Assembly (NCBI GenBank): GCA_023253795.1 | Contig: JALRFG010000071.1 | Coordinates: 1 to 9,000, forward strand | Direction of reading: 5' to 3' | DNA from: Methylocystis sp. | GTDB lineage: Bacteria > Pseudomonadota > Alphaproteobacteria > Rhizobiales > Beijerinckiaceae | DNA length: 9,000 nucleotides | Program-made: the position numbers and the translations under genes | Notes under the pieces: model-generated | What the model was told of the DNA's origin: nothing | Seen by the model: the letters and a program-made list of their open reading frames with translations, nothing else | The model's database searches: none | Part shown: positions 1 to 6,933 of the stretch, one piece after another | How the letters are laid out: every line of letters starts with the position of its first letter | Position numbering within the stretch: the stretch's first letter is position 1

Positions 1-1298
1 AGCAGCGCAGCGAGTTCTGGCCCGCTCTCTGCGGCGGTGAGCGCCAGCCGCAACGGATGAAACAGCGACTTGCCCTTGTGGCCTGTCGCTGTCTTCACCG
101 CGCCGGTCCATACAGACCAGGTTGTTTCGTCCCATGGCTCCGGCGGCAGCAATTCAGCCGCCTGAGCCAGAAACGTCGCATCCTCGCGCACCGGCGCAAT
201 GTCGCTCGCAATCACGCGCCACCAATCGAGAATATCGTCAAAGCGTTTTAGATTGCCGCGCGCGGCGCGCCACAGCGGTTCGGCCTTATGGCCAATCACT
301 TCATGCGTGGCGAGACGCGCGCGCACATCCTCAAATTCAAATAACGCCAGCGTGCGATGGGTCAGAGTCGCGAGATCGGCTGGATCAAAGCGCGCCGGAT
401 TGCGCGACACATGCGCAAGATCGAACTGTGCGCCTAATTCCGCCAGCGATCGAACGGCATGCACATTGTCGGAGGAGCCGGTGAGCGTCGCCAGCGCGGC
501 GACAGCCAACGATTCATAGCCTTCATCGCGCAGCGAAGAAATCGAAAGCGATCCCGTGCGCTTCGACAGCCCTTCGCCGCCTGCCCCGATCAACAGATTG
601 TGATGCGCAAACACCGGAAAAGGCGCATCGGGCGCAAGCGCCCGGAAGAGTTGCAGCTGCACCGCAGTATTGGTGACATGATCCTCGCCGCGAATAACAT
701 GGGTGATGCGCATGTCGATATCGTCGACCACTGACGGCAGCGTGTAGAGGAATGTGCCATCGGCGCGGATCAAGACGGGGTCGGACAAGGCGCCGCAATC
801 AATATGCGCCGCACCGCGAATGAGATCGACCCATTCGACCACGCGGGGCTCCAGCTTGAAGCGCCAGTGCGGACGGCGCCCCTCGGCTTCAAAGCGTGCG
901 CGATCCGCGTCAGTCAGCTTCAGCGCCGCACGGTCATAGACCGGCGGCAATCCGCGCGCCTGCTGGATCTTGCGGCGCTTTTCGAGCTCCTCCGGCGTTT
1001 CATAGCAAGGATACAACCGCCCGGCGGCGCGCAGTCTTTCGGCCGCCGCATCGTAAAGAGCAGCGCGTTCGGACTGGCGAAAAATCGCGTCGGGAACAAT
1101 GCCCAGCCAGGCGAGGTCGGTTTCGATCGACTGCGCGAAAGCCTCGGTAGAGCGGGCGGAATCGGTGTCATCGAACCGCAGTATGAATCGGCCATGGTGC
1201 GTCGTGGCGAACAGATAATTGAACAACGCCACGCGCGCATTGCCGATATGGATCTGGCCTGTCGGCGAGGGCGCGAAACGAACGATCGGAGAGGTCAT
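1..1298 (-). CDS. gltX: Glutamyl-tRNA synthetase (GluRS), C-terminus cut by window edge
   Basis: Class I aminoacyl-tRNA synthetase that charges glutamate onto tRNA in the cytoplasm. The reading frame is open from the ATG at 1298 to base 1, about 432 codons, so only a short C-terminal tail should be missing compared with family lengths of roughly 440-475. The Rossmann fold opens with FAPSPTGQIHIGNAR (HIGH-type motif, residues about 17-20). Then follow RFDDTD (41-46), RGEDHVTNT (203-211) and the KMSKS-type loop GEGLSKRTGS (241-250). The last visible part, KSLFHPLRLALT, matches the conserved C-terminal anticodon-binding region. The LSKR form resembles one of the two GltX paralogues found in alphaproteobacteria. 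Whether it charges tRNA-Glu, tRNA-Gln or both cannot be told here. No good Shine-Dalgarno precedes the ATG, but the start fits the family N-terminus exactly. It lies downstream of the DAHP synthase gene on the same strand, after a 244-bp spacer holding a strong hairpin. Confidence 0.95.
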   Translation of the reverse strand, partial: MTSPIVRFAPSPTGQIHIGNARVALFNYLFATTHHGRFILRFDDTDSARSTEAFAQSIETDLAWLGIVPDAIFRQSERAALYDAAAERLRAAGRLYPCYETPEELEKRRKIQQARGLPPVYDRAALKLTDADRARFEAEGRRPHWRFKLEPRVVEWVDLIRGAAHIDCGALSDPVLIRADGTFLYTLPSVVDDIDMRITHVIRGEDHVTNTAVQLQLFRALAPDAPFPVFAHHNLLIGAGGEGLSKRTGSLSISSLRDEGYESLAVAALATLTGSSDNVHAVRSLAELGAQFDLAHVSRNPARFDPADLATLTHRTLALFEFEDVRARLATHEVIGHKAEPLWRAARGNLKRFDDILDWWRVIASDIAPVREDATFLAQAAELLPPEPWDETTWSVWTGAVKTATGHKGKSLFHPLRLALTAAESGPELAAL

Positions 1299-1310
1299 GA
1301 GAAAGCTTCG

Positions 1311-1580
1311 TCAGGAGTTCTCGCGGAACGCCCGGATAAATCCGGGTTCCGCGCCAAAGCCCTTTTGCCAAATGCCGGCGACGCTGTCAGGCGGAATATT
1401 GAGCTGGCCGCGGCCTGGGATCGCCCGCCGCATCCGCGCCGGCCAACCCGCCGCTTCACAACGCGCAACGGCGCCGGCCACGGCATCGCCGGAGAGCGTC
1501 CGGATCTCGGCCTGAGCCTCGAACCGGCGTCGCCGCGACGCCTTATTCCGCCGCCTGCTGTTCGGCCACGCCGCGCGCAA
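1311..1580 (-). CDS. Possible small protein between DAHP synthase and gltX, unknown function
   Basis: I do not recognise this protein. The frame ends with TGA 12 bases before the gltX ATG. It has no ATG near its 5' end; the earliest start is a TTG at 1580, overlapping the DAHP synthase end by 38 bp, with AAGG nine bases upstream. That start gives 89 residues with a very basic N-terminus (RRR..RRRR). A GTG near 1494 and an ATG near 1440 are alternatives. The C-terminal two thirds look protein-like: AIPGRGQLNIPPDSVAGIWQKG and EPGFIRAFRE, with third codon positions mostly G or C. Against it: the end coincides with a strong palindrome (1322-1353), no start is convincing, and in GC-rich DNA open frames arise by chance. 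It could also be the remnant of a longer gene. Confidence 0.3.
   Translation of the reverse strand: MRAAWPNSRRRNKASRRRRFEAQAEIRTLSGDAVAGAVARCEAAGWPARMRRAIPGRGQLNIPPDSVAGIWQKGFGAEPGFIRAFRENS
1322..1353 (-). other. Strong hairpin in the leader of gltX
   Basis: The outer arms CGCGGAA (1322-1328) and TTCCGCG (1347-1353) pair perfectly. So do the inner arms CCCGGA (1331-1336) and TCCGGG (1341-1346), around a TAAA loop. A two-base CG bulge sits on one side, giving 13 base pairs in all. It lies 24 bases upstream of the gltX start. On neither strand is it followed by a run of T, so it is not a classical intrinsic terminator. It could be a Rho-assisted 3' end for the DAHP synthase transcript, an mRNA stability element, or a leader structure controlling gltX. 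The palindrome is seen directly; the role is inference. Confidence 0.6.
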
Positions 1581-2922
1581 GGCGCTCGGCCTTCAGCAAT
1601 TCGGCGACAAGGAAGGCGACCTCTATCGATTGCTCGGCGTTGAGGCGCGGATCGCAATAGGTGTCATAACGCGCGCGCAGATCTTCTTCCGAAATGGCGC
1701 GGGCGCCGCCCATGCATTCGGTGACGTCCTTGCCGGTCATTTCGAGATGAATGCCGCCGGCATAGGTGCCTTCCGCCTGATGCGCGTCGAAGAAATTACG
1801 GATCTCCGACATGATGCGATCGAAGGGCCGGGTCTTGTAGCCGCCGGCGCTGACGGTGTTGCCATGCATCGGATCGCAGGACCACACGACGCTGCGGCCT
1901 TCACGCGACACCGTGCGCAACAGCGCCGGCAAAGCGTCGCTGATTTTGTCGGCGCCGAAGCGACAGATGAGCGTCAATCGGCCTGGTTCATTCTCCGGAC
2001 TCAGCGCATCGATCAGACGCATCAGTCCGTCGGGCGTGAGGCTCGGGCCGCATTTCAGACCAATCGGATTGCGAATGCCGCGCATGAATTCGACATGCGC
2101 GCCATTCTCCTGCCGGGTGCGATCGCCGATCCACAGCATATGGCCGGAGGTGGCGTAATAATCGCCGGAAGTGGAGTCGATGCGCGTCAGCGCCTGCTCA
2201 TAGCTGAGCAGGAGAGCCTCATGCGAGGTGTAGAATTCCGTCTGCCGCAATTCCGGATGATGCTCGGGATCAAGGCCGATGGCGCGCATGAAGCCGAGCG
2301 TCTCGGTGATCTGGTCGGCGAGCTTCTGATAGCGCTCGGACTGCGGGCTGTTTTTGACGAAGCCCAGCATCCAGCGATGCGCATTTTCGAGATTGGCGAA
2401 ACCGCCGGCCGCGAAGGCGCGGATCAGATTAAGCGTCGCCGCCGACTGACGATAGGCGAACAGCTGACGCTGCGGATCGGGCTGACGCGACGTCTCGGTG
2501 AAGTCGATATCGTTGATGATGTCGCCACGATAGCTCGGCAGCTCCACATCGCCTTGTTTTTCGATCGAGGAGGAACGCGGCTTGGCGAATTGGCCGGCGA
2601 TGCGACCGAGTTTCACCACCGGCGAGCCGGCGGCGAAAGTCATCACCACCGACATCTGAAGGAAGACCCGGAAGAAATCGCGGATATTATCAGCGGAGTG
2701 CTCGTTGAAGGTCTCGGCGCAATCGCCGCCCTGCAACAGAAAGGCCTTGCCGGCGGCGACATCTGCGAGATGACGCTTGAGGTTACGGGCCTCTCCCGCA
2801 AAGACCAGCGGCGGAAAACCGGCGATCTGATTTTCCACCTCGGCCAGCGCCGCCGGATCGCGATAGACCGGCGTCTGCTCGATCGGAAACTCTCTCCAAC
2901 TGCCCGGCGCCCAGCGTTCCAC
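1543..2922 (-). CDS. 3-deoxy-7-phosphoheptulonate (DAHP) synthase, class II
   Basis: Condenses phosphoenolpyruvate and erythrose 4-phosphate to DAHP, the first committed step of the shikimate pathway to aromatic amino acids. The 459-residue length is normal for the class II (plant/AroAII) family. Motifs in order: LLQGGDCAETF (63-72), FAKPRSS (112-118), MRGIRNPIGLKCGPS (280-294), CDPMHGNT (349-356), GGIHLEMTGKDVTEC (389-403) and CDPRLNAEQS (423-432). The expected metal ligands are C68, H353, E394 and D424, spaced as in the Mycobacterium tuberculosis enzyme. The GTG at 2922 is chosen because MERWAPGSWRE matches the family N-terminus and GGAG lies nine bases upstream. The frame stays open to an ATG at 3111, but those 63 extra residues look unlike the family and would cover the likely promoter. 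It is probably transcribed from the divergent region shared with the acyltransferase gene. Confidence 0.95.
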   Translation of the reverse strand: MERWAPGSWREFPIEQTPVYRDPAALAEVENQIAGFPPLVFAGEARNLKRHLADVAAGKAFLLQGGDCAETFNEHSADNIRDFFRVFLQMSVVMTFAAGSPVVKLGRIAGQFAKPRSSSIEKQGDVELPSYRGDIINDIDFTETSRQPDPQRQLFAYRQSAATLNLIRAFAAGGFANLENAHRWMLGFVKNSPQSERYQKLADQITETLGFMRAIGLDPEHHPELRQTEFYTSHEALLLSYEQALTRIDSTSGDYYATSGHMLWIGDRTRQENGAHVEFMRGIRNPIGLKCGPSLTPDGLMRLIDALSPENEPGRLTLICRFGADKISDALPALLRTVSREGRSVVWSCDPMHGNTVSAGGYKTRPFDRIMSEIRNFFDAHQAEGTYAGGIHLEMTGKDVTECMGGARAISEEDLRARYDTYCDPRLNAEQSIEVAFLVAELLKAERLARGVAEQQAAE

Positions 2923-2931
2923 GATCCTAAA

Positions 2932-2935
2932 CTCC
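2932..2935 (-). promoter_or_regulatory. Ribosome binding site deciding the GTG start of DAHP synthase
   Basis: On the minus strand GGAG is followed by nine bases (TTTAGGATC) and then the GTG at 2922. This supports the GTG start over the far-upstream ATG at 3111. Confidence 0.55.
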
Positions 2936-2991
2936 GAAATTCCTTGCCTTTTCAGGCGATTAACCTCTGCCGAAGCAGCGCTCTTCCGGCG

Positions 2992-3020
2992 CTTATAGGC
3001 GAAAATCACGCCGAAAGCGA
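2992..3020 (-). promoter_or_regulatory. Candidate promoter of DAHP synthase gene
   Basis: On the minus strand TATAAG at 2992-2997 (within CTATAAGCGCCGG) is a good alphaproteobacterial -10 candidate, 70 bases before the GTG start. The -35 is poor: at 16-17 bases spacing only CGCTTT or TCGCTT is seen, around 3014-3020. It mirrors the rightward element at 3085-3096. Confidence 0.4.
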
Positions 3021-3061
3021 CCCACGCCGGCGATCTCGCCGCCGCGCCGGGGGCGTGACGC

Positions 3062-3090
3062 TTTTCCACACAACAGGCAGCCGTTATAAG
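3062..3090 (+). promoter_or_regulatory. Candidate promoter of acyltransferase gene
   Basis: TATAAG at 3085-3090 lies 17 bases after a weak -35 (TTTTCC, 3062-3067), 50 bases before the ATG at 3141. The -10 with its downstream GCGCCGG equals the mirrored element on the other strand. Confidence 0.35.
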
Positions 3091-3140
3091 CGCCGGGCGT
3101 CCCGAGCGCACGATCTTCCTCGCAACCGGCGTCGCGAGCC

Positions 3141-4307
3141 ATGCCCTTCCTGCTGTCGCAACTGATTGAAGCCTGCCGCTGGCTGGGCGCGCTCGCTGTC
3201 CTTGCGCTGCATTCGACCAATTTATTCGTCAACCTCGGCGACATCATGAGCGCGCCGCATGCGGCGCCCGTCTATGCGTGGTGGTTTTTCTTTGCGCTGC
3301 AGTTTGCGCACCAAGCTGTCGTCGGTTTCTTTGTGCTCTCCGGCTATCTGGTCGGCGGCGCCGTTCTTAAACTTTTGCGTGGGCATCGCGGCGATCTGCG
3401 GGATTATTTCATCCATCGCGTCAGCCGTATTTATATGGTGCTTGGACCAACGCTGCTCCTGACCCTGTTCTTCGATCAACTTGGTCAATGGTGGTTCCGC
3501 GACAGCGGCGTTTACGCATGGCCAATCTTTGACGGACATTTTTCGTCAAAGCTCTTTTTTGCGAACCTCGCCAATTTACAGAGCATTTTCTTTGATTATT
3601 TCGGCGTCAATGGGCCGCTGTGGTCGCTGGCCTGCGAATTCTGGTACTATATTCTCTTCCCCCTCCTGCTGCTGCCTTTCGCCACTCGATACGCGATGAG
3701 CTTTCGCGTCATCGGCTTCAGTATCGGCGCGGCGCTGTGCTTCGCCTTTGTCCGACAGCCTGGATGGTTTGGCTTTGGCTTTATACTCTGGAGCATGGGC
3801 GCTTTTGCCACTTTGGCGCCGCGTCCCGTTATCCGCTCACGTAGCCTGGCGCTGACGCTGTATATTTTCGCGCTGCTGTTGATCCGTTTTCTGGTGCGCG
3901 GGCCGCTGCTCGCGGAACATCCCTGGATGAGCGATGTCGCGGATCTCTCCGGCGCAACGCTGTTCATTGGCGTGTTGCTGGCGTTTCGCGACGGTCCGCA
4001 TGAGGGCTATGCGCTCTTGCAATCAAAAATGCACAAGCGCCTCGCCGATTTTTCCTTCTCTCTCTACGCCATCCACATGCCGATTTTGATCTTTGCGCGT
4101 GCGGCGGCGAGCGGGATAATGGGAGAGACCTGGGTGACGCAACTCGCGCAACCCGCAAATTATCTGCTGGCGCTCATCGTCATGGCGACGATTGTCCTCA
4201 CGGCGCTGGGTTTTTCCCGACTGACGGAAGCGAAAACCGGCGCCGCACGACGTTTCCTGCACGCAGCGCTCAATCGCATCGCGCCCGAAACCCGCGCGGC
4301 CGATTAG
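3141..4307 (+). CDS. Membrane acyltransferase, acyltransferase-3 (OafA/NodX-like) family
   Basis: A 388-residue polytopic inner-membrane protein expected to move an acyl group, often acetyl, onto a sugar or other extracytoplasmic acceptor. Family marks: the R-x10-H motif (R13, H24) in the first membrane segment, FFVLSGYLVGG (63-73), RVSRIYMV (93-100), NGPLWSLACEFWYYILFP (157-174) with E166, and the C-terminal SFSLYAIHMPIL (305-316). About ten hydrophobic stretches are visible, which is usual. The acceptor cannot be told: O-antigen, exopolysaccharide, periplasmic glucan and Nod-factor modification all use this fold, and no glycan genes are nearby. The ATG at 3141 places the R-x10-H motif at the normal N-terminal position, though the Shine-Dalgarno is weak. 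By eye this gene has more T-rich runs than its neighbours, which may reflect membrane protein codons or transfer. It ends 2 bp from the convergent glutathione reductase gene, leaving no space for a terminator. Confidence 0.88.
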   Translation: MPFLLSQLIEACRWLGALAVLALHSTNLFVNLGDIMSAPHAAPVYAWWFFFALQFAHQAVVGFFVLSGYLVGGAVLKLLRGHRGDLRDYFIHRVSRIYMVLGPTLLLTLFFDQLGQWWFRDSGVYAWPIFDGHFSSKLFFANLANLQSIFFDYFGVNGPLWSLACEFWYYILFPLLLLPFATRYAMSFRVIGFSIGAALCFAFVRQPGWFGFGFILWSMGAFATLAPRPVIRSRSLALTLYIFALLLIRFLVRGPLLAEHPWMSDVADLSGATLFIGVLLAFRDGPHEGYALLQSKMHKRLADFSFSLYAIHMPILIFARAAASGIMGETWVTQLAQPANYLLALIVMATIVLTALGFSRLTEAKTGAARRFLHAALNRIAPETRAAD

Positions 4308-4309
4308 AT

Positions 4310-5683
4310 TTACGCGCGGCGCAAACGCCGATCCGGCGTGCGCATGGTGACAAGTTCCTCGGCCATCGTCGGATGCACGGCCATGGTCGCGTCGAAATCC
4401 TGCTTGGTCGCGCCCATCTGCAATGCAATCGCGACAAGCTGAATCATCTCGCCCGCTTCTGGACCAAAGATATGCGCGCCCACGACTTTCTGATTGTCGG
4501 CGTTGACGACGAGTTTCATGTAAACGCGTTCGGCGCGCCCCGAAAGTGTCGCGCGCATCGGCCGAAAGGCGGTTTCGTAAATATCGACACCCGGAAATTT
4601 TTCCGCCGCCGCCGCTTCCGAAAGACCAACGCTTCCAATTTCTGGCGTTGAAAACACGGCGCTCGCCACATTCTCGTAATCGACAATGCGCGGCGTCTTT
4701 CCAAACACACGATCGGCGAAGGCATGACCTTCGCGGATCGCGACCGGCGTCAGATTGATCCGGTCGGTGACGTCGCCGACGGCATAGATCGAGGCGACGC
4801 TGCTGCGCGATTGCGCATCGACGATGATCGCCCCATTGTCGCGCATCGCGACGCCAATCTTGTCGAGTCCCATGCCTTGCGTCGCCGGCTGGCGTCCCGT
4901 CGCCGCCAGCACGACATCGGCGTCGAGCGATGATCCGTCATCAAGCGACAGCTGAAATCCTGTCGCTGATTTGTCGATACGGGTTGGTGAAACATGCGCG
5001 CGCAGATTGACGCCTGCCTGTCCAAGCGCGCCGGCGAGGTGCTTGCGCAAATCGTCGTCGAACCCCCGCAGCGGCAAATCGGCGCGATAGATCAGAGTCG
5101 TCTGCACGCCCAAACGCGCGAAGAGGCAGGCGAATTCAACGGCGATATAACCGGAGCCGATGATCGCCAGACGTTCTGGCAAGACCGGCAGATCGAAAAT
5201 CTCGTTGGAGGAAAGCGCGTGTTCAATGCCGGGGATCGATGGCGCCAGCGCTGGCGCGCCGCCGGTGGCGATCAGAATGTGAGGCGCGCGCAGGCTGCGC
5301 CCGTCCGGGAGAGCCGCGGCGTCAGGACCGGCGAGGCTTGCGCGCCCGCGCACCAGCGTCACGCCATTTTTCGCCAGGGTCTGTTCATAGAGGCCGGAAA
5401 GCCGCGTTATTTCTTTTTCCTTGGCGGCGACAAGCGTCGCCCAATCGAAAGTGGGTTTTTCAACGTGCCAGCCAAAACCGCGCGCATCTTCAAATTCGTC
5501 ACGAAACCGACTGGCGAGGACATAGAGTTTTTTCGGGACGCAACCACGAATGACGCAGGTGCCGCCGACACGAAAATCCTCAATGACGGCGACCTTTGCG
5601 CCATAGCCGCCGGCCACGCGCGCAGCGCGCACGCCGCCCGAGCCGGCGCCGATCACAATCAGATCGAAATCAGTTGCGCTCAT
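4310..5683 (-). CDS. gor: Glutathione reductase (NADPH)
   Basis: Cytoplasmic FAD flavoprotein that reduces glutathione disulfide with NADPH. The 457-residue length is typical. The FAD fold has GAGSGGVRAAR (12-22). The redox disulfide is GGTCVIRGCVPKK with C43 and C48. The NADPH fold is GSGYIAVE (176-183), followed by R200 and R206, the arginines expected for NADPH rather than NADH. The second FAD motif is YAVGD (300-304), and the dimer-interface catalytic pair is in HPTMAEELVTM (H437, E442). These residues favour glutathione reductase over lipoamide or mercuric reductase; trypanothione-like variants are unlikely. The start is the ATG that overlaps the rpiA stop as ATGA, with GAGG just before it, so translation is probably coupled. 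It is the last gene of the operon of exported protein, rpiA and gor. An ATG-type start 12 bases further upstream (5695) is less likely. Confidence 0.95.
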   Translation of the reverse strand: MSATDFDLIVIGAGSGGVRAARVAGGYGAKVAVIEDFRVGGTCVIRGCVPKKLYVLASRFRDEFEDARGFGWHVEKPTFDWATLVAAKEKEITRLSGLYEQTLAKNGVTLVRGRASLAGPDAAALPDGRSLRAPHILIATGGAPALAPSIPGIEHALSSNEIFDLPVLPERLAIIGSGYIAVEFACLFARLGVQTTLIYRADLPLRGFDDDLRKHLAGALGQAGVNLRAHVSPTRIDKSATGFQLSLDDGSSLDADVVLAATGRQPATQGMGLDKIGVAMRDNGAIIVDAQSRSSVASIYAVGDVTDRINLTPVAIREGHAFADRVFGKTPRIVDYENVASAVFSTPEIGSVGLSEAAAAEKFPGVDIYETAFRPMRATLSGRAERVYMKLVVNADNQKVVGAHIFGPEAGEMIQLVAIALQMGATKQDFDATMAVHPTMAEELVTMRTPDRRLRRA

Positions 5684-6390
5684 GCCGCCTCGCAAATGAC
5701 GCGGACGCCATCGGCGCCGCCAATGAAAATCGCCGAGGCGAGACCGATAAACAGGCCGTGATCGACGACGCCAGGTATGGCCACGAGATTAGCGGCGAGC
5801 AATTCCGGCGCAGGAATGGCGCCGAAGGCGCAATCGAGAATGTAATGGCCGCCATCGGTGATATAGGGCGCGCCGCTCGCTGTCGCGCGCCGCGTGATCG
5901 GACCAGAGAGCCCCAATCCATGCGCCATGCGTTCGATATGAAGCTGTGTGGCGCGGGCGCCAAAACAATCAATTTCAACCGGCAACGGAAAAGCGCCCAG
6001 CGTTTCGATCTGTTTGGTCGCATCGGCGATCACAAACATCCGTTTCGATGCGGCGGCGACGATCTTTTCGCGCAACAAGGCGCCGCCGCCGCCCTTGATC
6101 AACCGCAGCCTGGCGTCAAACTCATCTGCGCCGTCGATAGTCAAATCGAGTTCCGGCATTTCATCAAGCGTGGTGAGAGGAATCCCCAAAGCTTGCGCCT
6201 GCGCACGCGTGCGTTGGGAGGTCGGCACGCACAACACGTCAAGGCCCTCGCGCACACGAACGCCCAACAGATCGACGAAATGCGCCGCTGTCGATCCGGT
6301 GCCAAGCCCCAGCCGCATGCCGGAAGTCACATGCGCCAACGCGCGGCCGGCGGCTTCACGCTTCATCGCATCGGCGGAAGTGATCGTCAT
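5680..6390 (-). CDS. rpiA: Ribose-5-phosphate isomerase A
   Basis: Interconverts ribose 5-phosphate and ribulose 5-phosphate in the non-oxidative pentose phosphate pathway, and in the Calvin cycle where present. The 236-residue length is normal. Substrate-binding and catalytic motifs are GLGTGSTAAHFVDLLG (28-43), TIDGADEFD (84-92) with two acidic residues D86 and D89, and KGGGGALLREK (99-109) holding the expected general-base glutamate E108. IADATK (121-126) supplies the phosphate-binding lysine. The C-terminal VVDHGLFIGLA matches the family's NHGLF motif. The start at 6390 is 11 bp after the stop of the exported small protein and the stop overlaps the gor start, so the three genes form an operon. 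Its link with gor is plausible because pentose phosphate flux supplies NADPH. The Shine-Dalgarno is weak (TAGGCG), which fits coupling to the upstream gene. Confidence 0.96.
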   Translation of the reverse strand: MTITSADAMKREAAGRALAHVTSGMRLGLGTGSTAAHFVDLLGVRVREGLDVLCVPTSQRTRAQAQALGIPLTTLDEMPELDLTIDGADEFDARLRLIKGGGGALLREKIVAAASKRMFVIADATKQIETLGAFPLPVEIDCFGARATQLHIERMAHGLGLSGPITRRATASGAPYITDGGHYILDCAFGAIPAPELLAANLVAIPGVVDHGLFIGLASAIFIGGADGVRVICEAA

Positions 6391-6401
6391 GAACGCAACG
6401 C

Positions 6402-6806
6402 CTATTTCGCCGGAGCGGTGCAGACGACATTATTGTCGAGCACGAAGCAGATCGACATGGAGCCGCTGCGCAGATCGACGCGGAAGACGCCGCCTTCGCT
6501 CTCATGCCGGGAGGCGACCAGCGCATATTCGCCCGGCTGCCCGCCTTTGGCGCCCTCGCCTGCCGGATAGCAGAGGGTGACGCCCATCGGCGCCTCCGGT
6601 TTGATGCCATACTGGCAGGCGCCGACTTCGCCTGTCGTTTTCTCGAGACGAAAAACGCGGTTGATGTCTTTCGACGGCGCGGCCAAAAATTCGTAGGTTT
6701 GCGCAACGGCGGCCGCCGGCGCGACCAGCGTAGCGACCAGCGCCGCCGATCTCCAAAACGCCCGCCGCCGTCCTGCGGCGGCATGTTTCCGGTCCAATGC
6801 CCGCAT
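6402..6806 (-). CDS. Small exported four-cysteine protein, unknown function, Tat-like signal
   Basis: I know no function for this 134-residue protein. The N-terminus has GRRRAFWRS (residues 12-20), close to the twin-arginine pattern RRxF-hydrophobic-R/K. A hydrophobic stretch follows, then AVA before Q36 as a likely signal peptidase I site, so it should be periplasmic. The mature part of about 99 residues has four cysteines at 64, 79, 120 and 129, in the contexts GACQYG, TLCYP, SICFV and VVCTA. Even spacing in strand-like segments suggests a small beta-fold with up to two disulfides. There are no lipobox and no membrane segments after the signal. It is the first gene of the operon with rpiA and gor. 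The ATG at 6806 has an excellent AGGAG six bases upstream. Sec export is the alternative to Tat. Confidence 0.8.
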   Translation of the reverse strand: MRALDRKHAAAGRRRAFWRSAALVATLVAPAAAVAQTYEFLAAPSKDINRVFRLEKTTGEVGACQYGIKPEAPMGVTLCYPAGEGAKGGQPGEYALVASRHESEGGVFRVDLRSGSMSICFVLDNNVVCTAPAK

Positions 6807-6933
6807 TATTCGCTCCTTTTGCGATTCGCGCCTGCAGTTTACACGGCTGCGCCCCGCGCGTGACGCGGCGGCGACGAAAATTCACTCCGCGCTTGCTTGA
6901 TCACTGGCAAGGACGGTCTTACCCCTTTGGCCC
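6807..6933. promoter_or_regulatory. Divergent intergenic region between the rpiA operon and gph
   Basis: This 127-bp gap must hold the promoters of the leftward operon and of rightward gph, unless one starts further away. For gph a -35-like CTTGATC is seen at 6896-6902, but no good -10 follows at 16-18 bases. For the leftward operon no convincing pair of boxes was found. A short inverted repeat CTTGC/GCAAG lies around 6892-6910. Confidence 0.35.
6813..6817 (-). promoter_or_regulatory. Strong ribosome binding site of the exported small protein
   Basis: AGGAG (in AAAAGGAG) on the minus strand, six bases (CGAATA) before the ATG at 6806. It is the best Shine-Dalgarno in the window and fixes this start. 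Confidence 0.75.

Larger units (their letters stand above)
2986..3096. repeat. 12-bp perfect inverted repeat spanning the divergent promoter region
   Basis: CCGGCGCTTATA at 2986-2997 is the exact inverse complement of TATAAGCGCCGG at 3085-3096, with 87 bases between the arms. Each arm includes the -10-like TATAAG of one divergent transcription unit, reading outward in both cases. The simplest view is two copies of the same promoter core placed back to back. Shared binding by a regulator is possible but not shown. Confidence 0.6.

Noticed and set aside
804..1643. Long open frame of 279 codons on the plus strand
   Set aside because: It lies opposite gltX and the gltX/DAHP synthase spacer, is very arginine-rich and has no recognisable motif; it is a shadow of GC-rich coding DNA.
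1630..3165. 511-codon open frame on the plus strand
   Set aside because: It is entirely antisense to the DAHP synthase gene, whose motifs and metal ligands are intact; the composition shows no domain.
5596..6570. 324-codon open frame on the plus strand
   Set aside because: It is antisense to rpiA and parts of gor and the exported protein gene, all firmly identified; no protein family features.
6892..6910. Short inverted repeat CTTGC/GCAAG as an operator between the divergent operons
   Set aside because: Five base pairs with a ten-base spacer is expected by chance and matches no regulator site I recognise.
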